Shown here: positions 9,237 through 17,899 of the stretch, piece after piece
Numbering within the stretch: position 1 is the stretch's first letter
How the letters are laid out: every line of letters begins with the position of its first letter
Assembly (NCBI RefSeq): GCF_023515995.1
Contig: NZ_CP097320.1
Location: 3,348,001-3,412,000, forward strand
From: Candidatus Mycobacterium methanotrophicum
Lineage (GTDB): Bacteria > Actinomycetota > Actinomycetes > Mycobacteriales > Mycobacteriaceae
DNA: 64,000 nt
Direction: 5' to 3'
The notes under the pieces: model-generated
Seen by the model: the letters and a program-made list of their open reading frames with translations, nothing else
What the model was told of the DNA's origin: nothing
Databases searched by the model: none
Position numbers and translations under genes: made by a program

Positions 9237-9638
9237 TCACAGCGCGGCCCGGCCCGCCAGCGCAACACTTTGATCCTGCTCACCGGAGCCACCGCTGACG
9301 CCGAGACCACCGACGATGACGCCATCGCGGCTCAGCGGAACGCCGCCGGCGAAGATCGCGACTTTGCCACCGTTGGTGGTGTGGATTCCGAAGAACTGTT
9401 GTGTTGGTTGCGAGTTGTCGCCGAGGTCCTTGGTCTGGATGTCGAATGCCCTGGAAGTCCACGCTTTGCTGATGGAGATGTCGATGCCGCCGATCCATGC
9501 GCCGTCTTGTCGGACGTGCGCGATCAGGTTGCCGCCGGCGTCGACGACGGCGATATTCATCGGCTGCCCGATCTCATCGGCCTTTTTCCCTGCTGCTGCG
9601 ATGATCGTGCATGCGTCGGCGAGGGTGAGGTGCGACAT
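9237..9638 (-). CDS. HbpS/GlcG-like heme-binding family protein
   Basis: This 133-residue protein belongs to the DUF336 family (GlcG, HbpS), small alpha/beta proteins that in HbpS bind heme and interact with sensors. Typical features are NIAVVDAGGNLIAHVRQDGA near residue 30 and GGVPLSRDGVIVGGLGVSGG near 100. It starts at an ATG at 9638, 34 bases after the formaldehyde dehydrogenase stop, so the two are probably one operon. A role in detoxification or redox control of that operon is an inference. Confidence 0.8.
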   Translation of the reverse strand: MSHLTLADACTIIAAAGKKADEIGQPMNIAVVDAGGNLIAHVRQDGAWIGGIDISISKAWTSRAFDIQTKDLGDNSQPTQQFFGIHTTNGGKVAIFAGGVPLSRDGVIVGGLGVSGGSGEQDQSVALAGRAAL

Positions 9639-9672
9639 GCGTCTCCTTCGTTTGGGTTTAGCCGGGGACGCC

Positions 9673-10893
9673 TCAAACCGAGACGTAGCCGTTGGGGTTG
9701 AGGACGTATTTCGTTGCGGCGCCGGCGTCGAACTCCGCGTAGCCGCGGGGCGCGTCGTCCAGCGAAATGGCGGTCGCGTTGACAGCCTTCGCGATGGCGA
9801 CCTTGTCGTGCAGGATCGCCATCATGAGTTGACGGTTGTACTTCATGACGGGGCATTGGCCGGTGGTGAAGGACAGCGACTTGGCCCATCCCGTGCCGAG
9901 ACCGAGTGACAGCGTGCCGACCTTGCTCGCCTCGTCCGCGGCGCCGGGGTCGCCCGTCACGTACAGACCGGGAATACCGATCGCTCCGCCGGCAGCGGTG
10001 ATCTCCATCAAGGAGTTCAGTACTGTCGCGGGCGCTTCGGCGGCATTGGCGCCGTGGCCCTGGCTGCGGGCCTCGAAACCAACGGCATCCACAGCCGCGT
10101 CGACCTCGGGAACGCCGAGCAACTGAGCGAGCTGATCCGGGACTGAGCCCGCTCCGACGTTGATCGTCTCGCAACCAAAACTTCGTGCTTGCGCAAGGCG
10201 GCTCTCGTTGAGGTCGCCGACGACGACCACTGCGGCGCCTAACAATTGGGCTGAGACGGCGACGGCCAGCCCGACCGGTCCCGCGCCGGCGACGTAGACG
10301 GTCGAGCCGACACCGACGCCGGCTGTCACCGCACCATGGAAACCGGTCGGGAAAATATCGGACAGCATCGTCAGGTCGAGGATCTTGTCCAGCGCCTGGT
10401 CGCGGTCGGGGAACTTCAACACGTTCCAGTCGGCATAGGGCACCAGCACGTACTCGGCCTGTCCGCCGACCCAACCACCCATATCGACATAGCCGTAGGC
10501 GCTGCCGGGACGATCGGGGTTGACGTTGAGGCAGATGCCGGTCTTGCCCTCCTTACAGTTTCGGCAACGTCCGCAGGCGATGTTGAACGGAACTGAGACG
10601 ATGTCGCCCACTGCGACGAACTCGACGTCGGAGCCGACCTCGACGATCTCGCCGGTGATCTCGTGCCCGAGAATCAGTCCGGTCGGCGCCGTCGTCCGAC
10701 CGCGCACCATGTGCTGGTCGGACCCGCAAATGTTCGTAGTGACGGTCTTGAGGATTACCCCGTGCGGGACTTTTCGCCCGACGTTGGCGGGATTGACTCC
10801 GGGGCCGTCCTTCAGTTCGAAAGTGGGGTAGTCGATGTCGACTACATCAACTAATCCCGGGCCCTTGTAGGCGACTGCTCTATTCCCTGACAC
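9673..10893 (-). CDS. fdhA: Zinc-dependent formaldehyde dehydrogenase, glutathione-independent type
   Basis: The 406-residue enzyme is a medium-chain zinc alcohol dehydrogenase that oxidises formaldehyde or related aldehydes with bound NAD. Seen are the catalytic zinc site region NICGSDQHMVRGR with GHEITGE, the structural zinc cysteines in ACGRCRNCKEGKTGIC, the FPTGFHGAV segment and the nucleotide fold VYVAGAGPVGLAVAV. I choose the GTG at 10893 because GAGGAGGGG lies directly upstream and the length then fits the family (about 400). It is followed closely by the HbpS-like gene. Confidence 0.88.
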   Translation of the reverse strand: MSGNRAVAYKGPGLVDVVDIDYPTFELKDGPGVNPANVGRKVPHGVILKTVTTNICGSDQHMVRGRTTAPTGLILGHEITGEIVEVGSDVEFVAVGDIVSVPFNIACGRCRNCKEGKTGICLNVNPDRPGSAYGYVDMGGWVGGQAEYVLVPYADWNVLKFPDRDQALDKILDLTMLSDIFPTGFHGAVTAGVGVGSTVYVAGAGPVGLAVAVSAQLLGAAVVVVGDLNESRLAQARSFGCETINVGAGSVPDQLAQLLGVPEVDAAVDAVGFEARSQGHGANAAEAPATVLNSLMEITAAGGAIGIPGLYVTGDPGAADEASKVGTLSLGLGTGWAKSLSFTTGQCPVMKYNRQLMMAILHDKVAIAKAVNATAISLDDAPRGYAEFDAGAATKYVLNPNGYVSV

Positions 10894-11121
10894 GTTGCCC
10901 CTCCTCGCGGGTGTTCTCATCGAGCCTGGCCGGCGCCTTCGGGTAGCGCGATCATCGTTCGGGACGGTCCCGACCACCCGAACGGGCGGTTACGGCGGCG
11001 AACTTCCATAGACTTTCACATCACCAAATACATCGATACGGCCAGGCTCCCACAAAAGCAGCCTGAAAACTCAAGACAAGTCTCAACAAGTTGGCGACAA
11101 AGGGTCCCCGAGTCTGCGGAG

Positions 11122-12405
11122 ATGAATCCATCAGGCCAGGTGAGTTCGGCCGCCCGGGTGCCACTGACGGTTCTGGACAAGGTGGCTTCGGTGCTGGCCG
11201 CGCCGATGTCGGCGATCGCAAGGTCAGTCTCAGACCTTGTCGCGCCCAACGTCCCGCACTCAGCGCCGCTCATCCTGTCGGTTGCGGACGTCGGTCACCC
11301 CGTCAGTACTTCGGGCGATGCGACCATCACTGCAGCGGCGACCCTGCAGGAGCTGCGGGCTATCCGCGACCGCATCCCGACCGGTCAGCACCTGCGGTAC
11401 GACGCGCTGCTTGCTCGCGAGTCACGGCCGGTGCTCGCGGCCGTCGCCCGCACCGACGCGGTCCTCGTGCTCACTGACCCCGAGGGCCAGCTGGTCGCAC
11501 GCCTGTGGGAGATCGTTGCCCTGCGAATTCAGCACCACGCGCGCGAAGCGTCACCGACCTACCTCATCGAGTCGAGGGCGGCCGCAAGCGTACGGGCCCG
11601 GGCGGTCAACGATCTCACGGACCACCACACGACGACCCTCGAATCGCTGCTCGGTGTCCTGCGCTCGACGAACCTCGATGACCGCGGGGCACGCCAGACA
11701 GCCACCATCCTGGCGACAGAGGCAGTGGTTCGCCTACGAACAGCGACCGACCAGATCTTGACGTACACCGAGGAGCCAGTCACCTGTGCGTTTGCACGTC
11801 TGCGGGACGATCTGCGGCCGTTGGTGACGTATCGCGACGTCGACGTCCAATTCGTGGAGCCACCAGTCGACGGACGCGCCCCGCCAAGTGAGATCGCACA
11901 CGGAGCACGGGCAGTCGTCCGGGACGCCATCCTGGCGGTCGCCGACCAGGACGGCGTCAACAGGATTCGCGTTCAATGGGATTGCGACGGCAAGAATCTC
12001 TTGATTGACGTGCGCGATGACGGGCCTGGTCGGCTATCGCTGAAGAGTCCCCAGCTCCAACCACTCCAGCAGCGCGTCACGGCGCTCAACGGGCGGCTCG
12101 GCGTAAGCGCTACCAGCGGTTGGGGATCGCAGATGTGGGTCGTCATGCCGCTCGATCCGCCGCCCCTCCTCCACGACCAATCACGCCTGGCAAGTCTCAG
12201 CCCACGCGAGCACGAAGTGGTCGGGGGCGGGGCGTGGTGTGCGACGTTCACTGACGCGCAGGTCGTTCACCATCGCGCACAGCGTGTGGTCCCAGCGTGG
12301 TCCTCGGAAAAGGCGCAGTGCCGCCGGATCTGCAGCTGCTCGGAGCGAAGCGCGCTAACACTGTGTCGGCATTCTGCAGTACTATTCGAACGTTCCGAAA
12401 ATTAA
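11122..12405 (+). pseudogene. Sensor-kinase/LuxR regulator truncated at the defence region border
   Basis: The N-terminal 370 residues are coherent: an unknown sensor part, a helical dimerisation-like segment, then a GHKL ATPase domain (INRIRVQWDCDGKNLLIDV, DDGPGR and TSGWGSQMWVVMPL). After it comes LASLSPREHEVV, the start of a LuxR-type DNA-binding domain. Right there the reading changes to unrelated sequence shared with the 61-bp repeat at 12233-12293, and the protein ends in low-quality sequence at 12405. The DNA-binding domain has been lost, so signal output is probably abolished. Confidence 0.75.
12233..12293. repeat. 61-bp leader repeat, copy 1
   Basis: This segment matches 16923-16983 at roughly five of every six bases over 61 bp (both contain GACGTTCAC, CAGGTCGTTC, CATCGCGCA and end GTGTGGTCCC). 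Each copy stands a short way upstream of a toxin-antitoxin pair followed by a primase-helicase gene. It probably marks the same end of two related mobile units. Confidence 0.7.
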
Positions 12406-12411
12406 TTCGGA
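12385..12411. promoter_or_regulatory. Candidate operator of the VapBC-like operon
   Basis: Overlapping palindromes TTCGAA (12385-12390) and AACGTT (12389-12394) are followed by an inverted repeat TCCGAA-AATTAA-TTCGGA (12394-12411). They lie 20-45 bp before the antitoxin start, where autoregulating antitoxins bind. Function is inferred from position and symmetry. Confidence 0.4.
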
Positions 12412-12431
12412 TAGTTCAGATAGGAGCAGAC

Positions 12432-12968
12432 GTGAGCGCCGAAGCCGCAGAGGCTGCCACCTTCATCCCAGAGGATCCTGACGGGCTCGCCTCGGTCGTC
12501 GGGTTTCTCGCTACCCATGAGCGACTCCGAGGAACGGTGGCATCGCCTAGCTATGCCCTCGTGGGGATCGGTGAACATGACCGCATCGAGCTACCACGTT
12601 CAGTGCACCAAGCATTGGCCAAGGTCGTCGCGGCGCTGCATGCCGGCAAAGCAGTCACCATCGCCCCGCAGACGATGAAGCTAACCACCCAACAGGCGGC
12701 AGATCTGTTGGGAGTCAGCCGACCGACGGTGGTCCGCCTGATCACCGGCGGTACGTTGCCGGCGGAGCGGATCGGCAATCGTCACCGACTGCTACTCGAC
12801 GATGTTCTCGCCTACCGTGAGCGGCGCCGCAATCGCCAGTACGAGGCGCTGGCGGCCACAGCGGTGGACATCGACGCTGACGACGATCCTGAAGTCGTTC
12901 GCGAGCGACTGCGCGAAGCCCGCCGGGTCGTCGCCGAACGGCGGCGTTCCAAGGCTTCAACGCGCTGA
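12432..12968 (+). CDS. HTH antitoxin of a PIN-domain toxin pair
   Basis: The 178-residue protein carries an excisionase-like helix-turn-helix at about residues 84-126 (LTTQQAADLLGVSRPTVVRL, then RIGNRHRLLLDD). That matches the long HTH antitoxins paired with PIN toxins in mycobacteria. It begins at GTG 12432 with AGGAG seven bases ahead. The toxin gene follows after 12 bases. It should bind its own operator and neutralise the toxin. The antitoxin reads intact although its toxin is broken. Confidence 0.85.
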   Translation: MSAEAAEAATFIPEDPDGLASVVGFLATHERLRGTVASPSYALVGIGEHDRIELPRSVHQALAKVVAALHAGKAVTIAPQTMKLTTQQAADLLGVSRPTVVRLITGGTLPAERIGNRHRLLLDDVLAYRERRRNRQYEALAATAVDIDADDDPEVVRERLREARRVVAERRRSKASTR

Positions 12969-12980
12969 CAACATCGACCA

Positions 12981-13564
12981 ATGTTCGCCGCGACGTTGGA
13001 TACCTGGGTGCTATGGCCCAGCCTGCAGCGCGACTTTCTGCTTTCGCTTGCTGTCGAGGGGTTGTATCGGCCGTTGCGGTCCACTGCGATCCTCGATGAA
13101 TTGCGCTATCACGAGACGCGAAAGCTCGTAGGTCGCGGCCACGATCGAGTTCTTGCGGAGCAGCGGTCACCACGCAGCGGTCACAACGCCTCGTCAATCA
13201 AATGAGTGCTTTTGATGACGCCATCGTGTTGAACTGGGAAAGCTTGCCGGGCACGTTCGGACTGCCCGACGTCGATGACGAACACGTGGTTGCGGCCGCA
13301 CTGGTTGGCGGAGCGAAGGTGATCGTGACCAGCAACTTGAAAGACTTTCCACCGCAACAGATCCCCCAACCGCTCAAGGTGATCTCGCCTGCACAGTTCG
13401 CTGCTGACACCGTGGCGGTGTCGCCCGACAACGCCCGCCAAGCAGTCATTGCGATGGCTACCAGATTCGTTCGACCGCCGTCGACCCTCGACGAGATCCT
13501 CGACCGCCTCGCGGCACGCTACGCCATGGTCGAGGCTGTCGAACTTATCCGAGGCGCCACTTAA
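12981..13564 (+). pseudogene. PIN-domain toxin (VapC type) broken by 14-bp duplication
   Basis: Two frames make one PIN-domain RNase. The first (12981 to about 13190) starts MFAATLDT with the first acidic residue and continues with [12 protein letters not shown]. The second (to 13564) has LPDVDDEHVVAAALVGGA and IVTSNLKDFP, the other acidic cluster. Between them CAGCGGTCAC-CACG at 13161-13174 is repeated as CAGCGGTCAC-AACG at 13175-13188. Removing one 14-bp unit restores one continuous frame ([17 protein letters not shown]). No active toxin is expected. Confidence 0.88.
13161..13188. repeat. 14-bp tandem duplication inside the toxin gene
   Basis: CAGCGGTCACCACG is followed directly by CAGCGGTCACAACG, differing at one base. 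The duplication shifts the frame by two and explains the break of the PIN toxin. Confidence 0.9.
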
Positions 13565-13582
13565 CGAGTACTGAAAGGAGAT

Positions 13583-14832
13583 CTGATCGTTAGCGGTATC
13601 GAGAGTTTTCCTGGGGAGCTGGAAACGCTACGTGCCGACAACACGCGTTTGCGTCATCTCCTTAAATTGAGTGAAGTACAGGCGCGTGCGGCTGCCAGTG
13701 ACCAGGCGACACTGACAGGAGCCCCGGTCTCGCCGGTGACGATGGGCTCTAGCTCTGCCGATAAGGTTCGATTCTTCTTTGACCTGTTCCGTTGCCGCAC
13801 TGACGTTTACGCGGTGCGCTGGGAGAACCGGCGAGATGGTCGATCGGGATGGATGCCAGCGATCAAGGGCTATTGGCGCAAGGGCATGAATCGGGCCGAC
13901 GCCCCCTACCTCCCGTTGACCCCGGAAGTCGTTGATTCTCATCTGCGGGGAGACGCGCACATCGGCCTCTACCCACTCGGCGACGACGACGCCTGCTGGT
14001 GGGTCGCAGCGGACTTCGACAAAGAAGCCGCAATGCTCGACGCGCTCGCGTATATGAAAGCAGCTCGCTCCCATGGGGTTCCGGCTGCTTTGGAGGTGTC
14101 ACAATCCGGACGAGGAGCACATGTCTGGATCTTCTTTGCTCATGCGATCTCAGCTTCCGTTGCCCGCAGCGTCGCTACAAGTCTGTTGGGTGAGGCGTTT
14201 CGCCTGCGCGGGAGCATGCAGCTAAGCAGCTATGACCGCTTGTTCCCTTCCCAGGATGTCCACACGGGGCGATGGGTGGGCAATCTGATCGCCGCACCGA
14301 TGAACGGCAAGCGGCGGCAGCACGGCACCACCGTCTTCCTCGATCCCGCCAACCTGGAGCCATACGAGGACCAGTGGGCCTACCTGTCGAGCATCGCTCG
14401 ACTGTCTACGAAAGATGTGACCGCGTTGGCACGCCAACTCCCCGACCCGCAAGTCGGCCACACCGTCCGGCGTCTGCAGCCACCGACCTCATCGCGAATC
14501 ATCCCACGGCCGGCGGCAATCGTGCGCGCAACGTTCACATCACGACTCACCTTGACCGCCAACGATCTTGGCCCAGCGATGATCTCGGCCGTCAAACATG
14601 CCGCATCGATTCGCAACCCCGAATTCGATGCACGTCAACGTGCCCGCCGCAGCACCTGGGACACACCGCGGTTCCTCTACAGCTACGACGAAACGGCCGA
14701 TGGTGATCTCGTTCTGCCTCGCGGCCTCCATCCTCTGCTGACAGAACTCGTCGAATCGGCCGACAGCACGCTTCACGTCGACGACAAACGCATCCTCGGT
14801 CAACCCCACGAGTTCACCTGCAGCACGCCGTT
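13583..14832 (+). pseudogene. TOTE-type primase-helicase, copy 1, helicase half lost
   Basis: This is the primase half of a gene closely related to 17900-20287. Shared features are the N-terminal coiled coil (GELETLRADNTRLRHLL), the primase acidic motif WWVAADFDKE, the SGRGAHVWIFF histidine motif and SYDRLFPSQD. Similarity stops exactly at 14832, where the ISL3-type element begins; the frame ends in the element at 14848. No ATG, GTG or suitably placed TTG precedes the coiled coil after the toxin stop, so even initiation is doubtful. It follows the toxin stop by about 20 bases, as the intact copy does. Confidence 0.9.
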
Positions 14833-16221
14833 GGCTCTTCTGCCATAGTCGTGGGTTCGTGACCAGGGGTTTTGGGGCGCAACGCCGTGTCCTGCTTACG
14901 TTTTGGACTGCAATCGGGTTCAAGACGGAAGGGGTGTACGGCGTTGCGCAAATCCAGGGTATTCGCGACGGTCCTCGGCGGCCAGGACATGGTCATCGAC
15001 GACGTGATGATCGAGACCGAGACTTCGCGCGGCAAGCGGCCGGTGACCAGCGAAGCGCTGGTGTTTGCGGTGCGGCCCAAGGCAAACCAGGCCAGCCGGT
15101 GCTCGCGGTGCCAGAAACGCTGTCCGGGCTATGACGGCGGGGACGCGATCAGGCGCTGGCGCAGCCTGGATCTGGGGACGACGAAGGCCTATCTGCAGGC
15201 CGCCGCACCGCGGGTAGCCTGCCCCGAGCATGGAGTGGTGGTGGCGCATGTGCCCTGGGCGCGGCCCGGCGCCCGCCACACCTGGGCGTTTGAGGACACA
15301 GCCGCGTGGCTGAGCGCGCATGCCGCCATCAGTGTGGTCGCGGTGTTTTTGCGGGTGGCCTGGCGCACCATCGCCGCGATCGTGGGCCGGGTGGTCGCCG
15401 ATGGCCGCGACACCAACGACCTGCTCGTCGGACTGACCCGCATCGGCATCGACGAGATCGCCTACCGCAAAGGCCACCGCTACTTGACGTGCGTGATCGA
15501 CCACACGACAGGCAGGTTGGTGTGGGCCGCCGAAGGCCGCAACAAAGACACCCTGGGCCGGTTCTTCGACCAGCTCGGCGCCGAACGTGCCGCGGCGTTG
15601 ACTCACGTCAGCTGTGATGGGGCGGAATGGATTCACGCCGTGCTGCGGGACCGGGCCCCGGCCGCGGTGATCTGCCTGGATCCGTTTCATGTCGTGGCCT
15701 GGGCGCTCAAGGCCCTCGACAAGGTGCGGGTGCGTACCATGGCCCGCGCCGGCGTCCGCGACCGGCATGCGATGTGGGCGGTGCGCAAGAACCCGGCCGA
15801 CTTGACCGGTGAGCAACGCACCAGCCTGGCCGCAATCACGGCTACCAACGCCACGCTGTATCGGGCGTATTTGCTCAAAGAGCAACTCCGCGAAGTCTTC
15901 CGGGTCAAAGGGCGCGACGGCCGTCGTCTGCTGGCCGGTTGGCTGTCCTGGGCGTCGCACTCGCGCATCCCGGAGTTCGTCGCCGTAGCCCGCACCGTCC
16001 GCCGTCACAAGGAGCTCATCGGCAACACCCTCGACCACCAACTGTCGAATGCCCGCTCGGAAGCCACCAATACCCACCTGCGGGCCTTGACCAAGCGTGC
16101 GTACGGGTTTCACAGCCCTGAGGCGCTGATCGGCATGGCCATGCTCACCCGCGGCGGCGTGTGCCCCGCACTACCCGGCCGAGCAGCATGAAACCCGACC
16201 CACGGAAACGTCAGGAGATCC
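14833..16221 (+). mobile_element. ISL3-family insertion sequence
   Basis: The element is bounded by imperfect 24-bp inverted repeats, GGCTCTTCTGCCATAGTCGT... at 14833-14856 and its complement at 16198-16221; I count 17 of 24 positions matching. It contains one transposase gene. The 8 bases on the left (ACGCCGTT) and on the right (TGATAGAA) differ, so there is no target duplication. The flanks also belong to two different genes. The element therefore sits at a deletion or recombination joint rather than at a simple insertion. Confidence 0.8.
14944..16191 (+). CDS. ISL3-family transposase
   Basis: The 415-residue protein has the N-terminal zinc-finger cysteines (CSRCQKRCPGYD and CPEHGVV), the DDE core starting GIDEIAYRKGHRYLTCVIDH, CDGAEWIHAV, LDPFHVVAWAL, and the terminal SNARSEATNTHLRALTKRAYGF. 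It appears full-length. I choose TTG 14944 (MRKSRVFATVLG) because ISL3 transposases begin in this way and GGAAGGGG lies upstream; an upstream in-frame TTG at 14872 is less likely. It can probably still move the element. Confidence 0.9.
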   Translation: MRKSRVFATVLGGQDMVIDDVMIETETSRGKRPVTSEALVFAVRPKANQASRCSRCQKRCPGYDGGDAIRRWRSLDLGTTKAYLQAAAPRVACPEHGVVVAHVPWARPGARHTWAFEDTAAWLSAHAAISVVAVFLRVAWRTIAAIVGRVVADGRDTNDLLVGLTRIGIDEIAYRKGHRYLTCVIDHTTGRLVWAAEGRNKDTLGRFFDQLGAERAAALTHVSCDGAEWIHAVLRDRAPAAVICLDPFHVVAWALKALDKVRVRTMARAGVRDRHAMWAVRKNPADLTGEQRTSLAAITATNATLYRAYLLKEQLREVFRVKGRDGRRLLAGWLSWASHSRIPEFVAVARTVRRHKELIGNTLDHQLSNARSEATNTHLRALTKRAYGFHSPEALIGMAMLTRGGVCPALPGRAA

Positions 16222-16704
16222 TGATAGAAGCTGCGTATCTGAGTGCAGGCCAATCTCTGCGCGTGAGTATCACCGAAGAACAGTTCAGAGCGCGGCGTGC
16301 CGAGAGGCCGCCCTGGCATCTGGTCAAGCTTCATGGGTCGATCGATCAACCAGACACCATCGTGCTAACCAGGCTCGATTACGCACGGGCTCGTGCGGAG
16401 CGCACTGAGATGCTGAGTGCGTTACGTAACGAGATGATCGACACGGCGTTCCTGTTCGTGGGTTTCAGCCTCAGTGATCCCAACTTCAACCTGATCCACG
16501 ACGACATCCGCCTCGTATACGGAATGAACCTGCCCGCGTCGTACACGGTGCAGGGACGTCGCAACCCAGTCAAGGAGCGTTACCTTGGCTCGCTCGGGGT
16601 GAACACCGTCTGGTTAGACAGGCTGGAACGATATGCCCGGCTTTCTGACGCGCATCAACCCGTCCGTGCCTGCCCCGGCGTCGACGATTACAACCGCCAA
16701 CTAA
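16222..16704 (+). pseudogene. SIR2-like defence protein, C-terminal remnant
   Basis: The remnant has the signature of SIR2-like NAD-hydrolysing domains found in anti-phage proteins: WHLVKLHGSIDQPDTIVLTR, then FLFVGFSLSDPNFNLIHDDI. The N-terminal part is missing at the insertion-element border. Near 16621 one extra G breaks the frame; without it the reading continues WLD-SWNDMPGFLTRINPSVP and ends at the stop 16702-16704. The gene is dead but shows that a SIR2-type defence gene once stood here. Confidence 0.75.
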
Positions 16705-16828
16705 GCCCCCGCCGGCGGCGGGCGCGAACCGGCGAATGCGGGGGCGTGGTCCCAAATTGGTCCCAGAACCGACGACAGGGACAATCGGTCGATCCGAATA
16801 AGTGCAGTTCAAATGACCTTTTCGTGTG

Positions 16829-16870
16829 TCGGGCTGACAGGATTTGAACCTGCGACCACTTGACCCCCAG
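16829..16870. repeat. Attachment-site copy of the tRNA-Pro 3' part
   Basis: These 42 bp are identical to 20441-20482, the 3' part of the tRNA-Pro gene including the T arm, variable region and anticodon-stem side. Sequence diverges on both sides. A partial direct repeat of a tRNA 3' end opposite an intact tRNA is the standard trace left by a tyrosine-recombinase integration. No integrase gene is visible. Confidence 0.9.
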
Positions 16871-16922
16871 GAAGTGGCGGTAGCGCGTTTTCGCAGGTCG
16901 CCAGCGGTTTTCGCTGCGAGGA

Positions 16923-16983
16923 CGTGGTGCGTGACGTTCACCGACGTACAGGTCGTTCGGCATCGCGCATGACGTGTGGTCCC
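16923..16983. repeat. 61-bp leader repeat, copy 2
   Basis: This is the counterpart of 12233-12293. It stands between the left attachment copy and the promoter of the TacAT-type pair and ends in GTGTGGTCCC, after which GGTGGTCCC repeats. Shared placement in both units suggests a terminal or regulatory region of a mobile unit. Confidence 0.7.
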
Positions 16984-17024
16984 TGGGTGGTCCCCAGGTG
17001 CTGGCCGCAACTCTTACTAGCCGC

Positions 17025-17046
17025 GTACGTACATTCACCGTACAAT
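17025..17046 (+). promoter_or_regulatory. Candidate promoter/operator of the TacAT-type operon
   Basis: The palindrome GTACGTAC (17025-17032) is followed by CGTAC at 17039-17043 and by TACAAT at 17041-17046, a good -10 hexamer. The antitoxin start is at 17098, preceded by GGAAGGAGG. Autoregulation by the ribbon-helix-helix antitoxin at GTAC repeats is plausible but inferred. Confidence 0.45.
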
Positions 17047-17097
17047 GAAGCAACCAACAGCTACGAGCAGAGATGACTGGAGGAAGGAGGTGTCGCT

Positions 17098-17367
17098 GTG
17101 TCAGTCAAAACGAAGCGCATCGAGCTTCGCGCGGAGCAAGCGACCTTGGACCGCATCCAGCGCGCCGCCAACCTTGTCCATGAGCAGACGTCGGAGTTCG
17201 TGCGGAAAGCTGCGATGCAACGGGCCGAAGACATCCTGCGTCAGGAGCTGGTAACGGCAATGGAGCCCGAACAGTTCGACAAACTGATGTCCTCGCTCGA
17301 TGCTGCCGACGAAGCGCCGCGGCTGGCGGCAGCCGCACGCAAACCAGCGGTCTTCACAAGGCGTTGA
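17098..17367 (+). CDS. DUF1778 (TacA-type) antitoxin
   Basis: The 89-residue protein has an N-terminal ribbon-helix-helix (KRIELRAEQATLDRIQRAAN) and a C-terminal region that in this family wraps and inhibits a GNAT toxin. It begins at a GTG at 17098 behind GGAAGGAGG. Three bases separate it from the toxin start, so translation is coupled. It should also repress its own promoter. Confidence 0.9.
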   Translation: MSVKTKRIELRAEQATLDRIQRAANLVHEQTSEFVRKAAMQRAEDILRQELVTAMEPEQFDKLMSSLDAADEAPRLAAAARKPAVFTRR

Positions 17368-17370
17368 ACA

Positions 17371-17883
17371 ATGTTCGAGTCCGCGCGACTCACCGACGCC
17401 CACACGCTGGAAGGATTCGACTGCGGTAAGGAGTCGCTGAATACCTGGCTCATCGCCCATGCCCGTCGCGCGGACAGCAGCGGAGTCGCGCACGTCTACG
17501 TGTGGACCCCGCTCGGCGAACAGAAAGTCAGCGCCTATTTCGCCATCTGCCCCACCGAAATAGTACGCAACGACGACGGCGTCTCGGGATCCATGGCCGG
17601 CGGCTATTCCCGCATACCCGGATACTTGATTGCCCGCCTGGCGATCGACACGTCGCTGCGGGGTCAGGGATATGGCGAGCAGCTGCTCCTCGACGCACTA
17701 GGCAAAGCCGTCGCCGCATCGGAAATCGGCGGCGGCCGGCTCATCGTCGTTGATGCCATCGACGACGAAGCACAATCCTTCTACGAGCACTACCACTTCG
17801 TTCCCGTCAGGAACCGCGAGCGTCGTCTGGTCATGAAGGTGTCCACAGCGGCGAAAGCGCTCGGGGAGCGCTGGCGCGAGTAA
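17371..17883 (+). CDS. GNAT toxin, TacT type
   Basis: The 170-residue GCN5-family acetyltransferase matches the toxins that acetylate aminoacyl-tRNA and stop translation. The acetyl-CoA loop is RGQGYGEQLL within LAIDTSLRGQGYGEQ near residues 91-105. The family signature FDCGKESLNTWL is near residue 17, and the catalytic tyrosine region is SFYEHYHFVPV near 131. Length is normal. The next gene, the primase-helicase, starts 16 bases after the stop, so all three genes are likely one operon. Confidence 0.9.
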   Translation: MFESARLTDAHTLEGFDCGKESLNTWLIAHARRADSSGVAHVYVWTPLGEQKVSAYFAICPTEIVRNDDGVSGSMAGGYSRIPGYLIARLAIDTSLRGQGYGEQLLLDALGKAVAASEIGGGRLIVVDAIDDEAQSFYEHYHFVPVRNRERRLVMKVSTAAKALGERWRE

Positions 17884-17899
17884 ACCCTTCCGCCGAAGA

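Noticed and set aside
16829..16870. A second tRNA-Pro gene
   Set aside because: Only the 3' 42 bases match; the 5' half, D arm and acceptor strand are missing, so it is an attachment-site copy.
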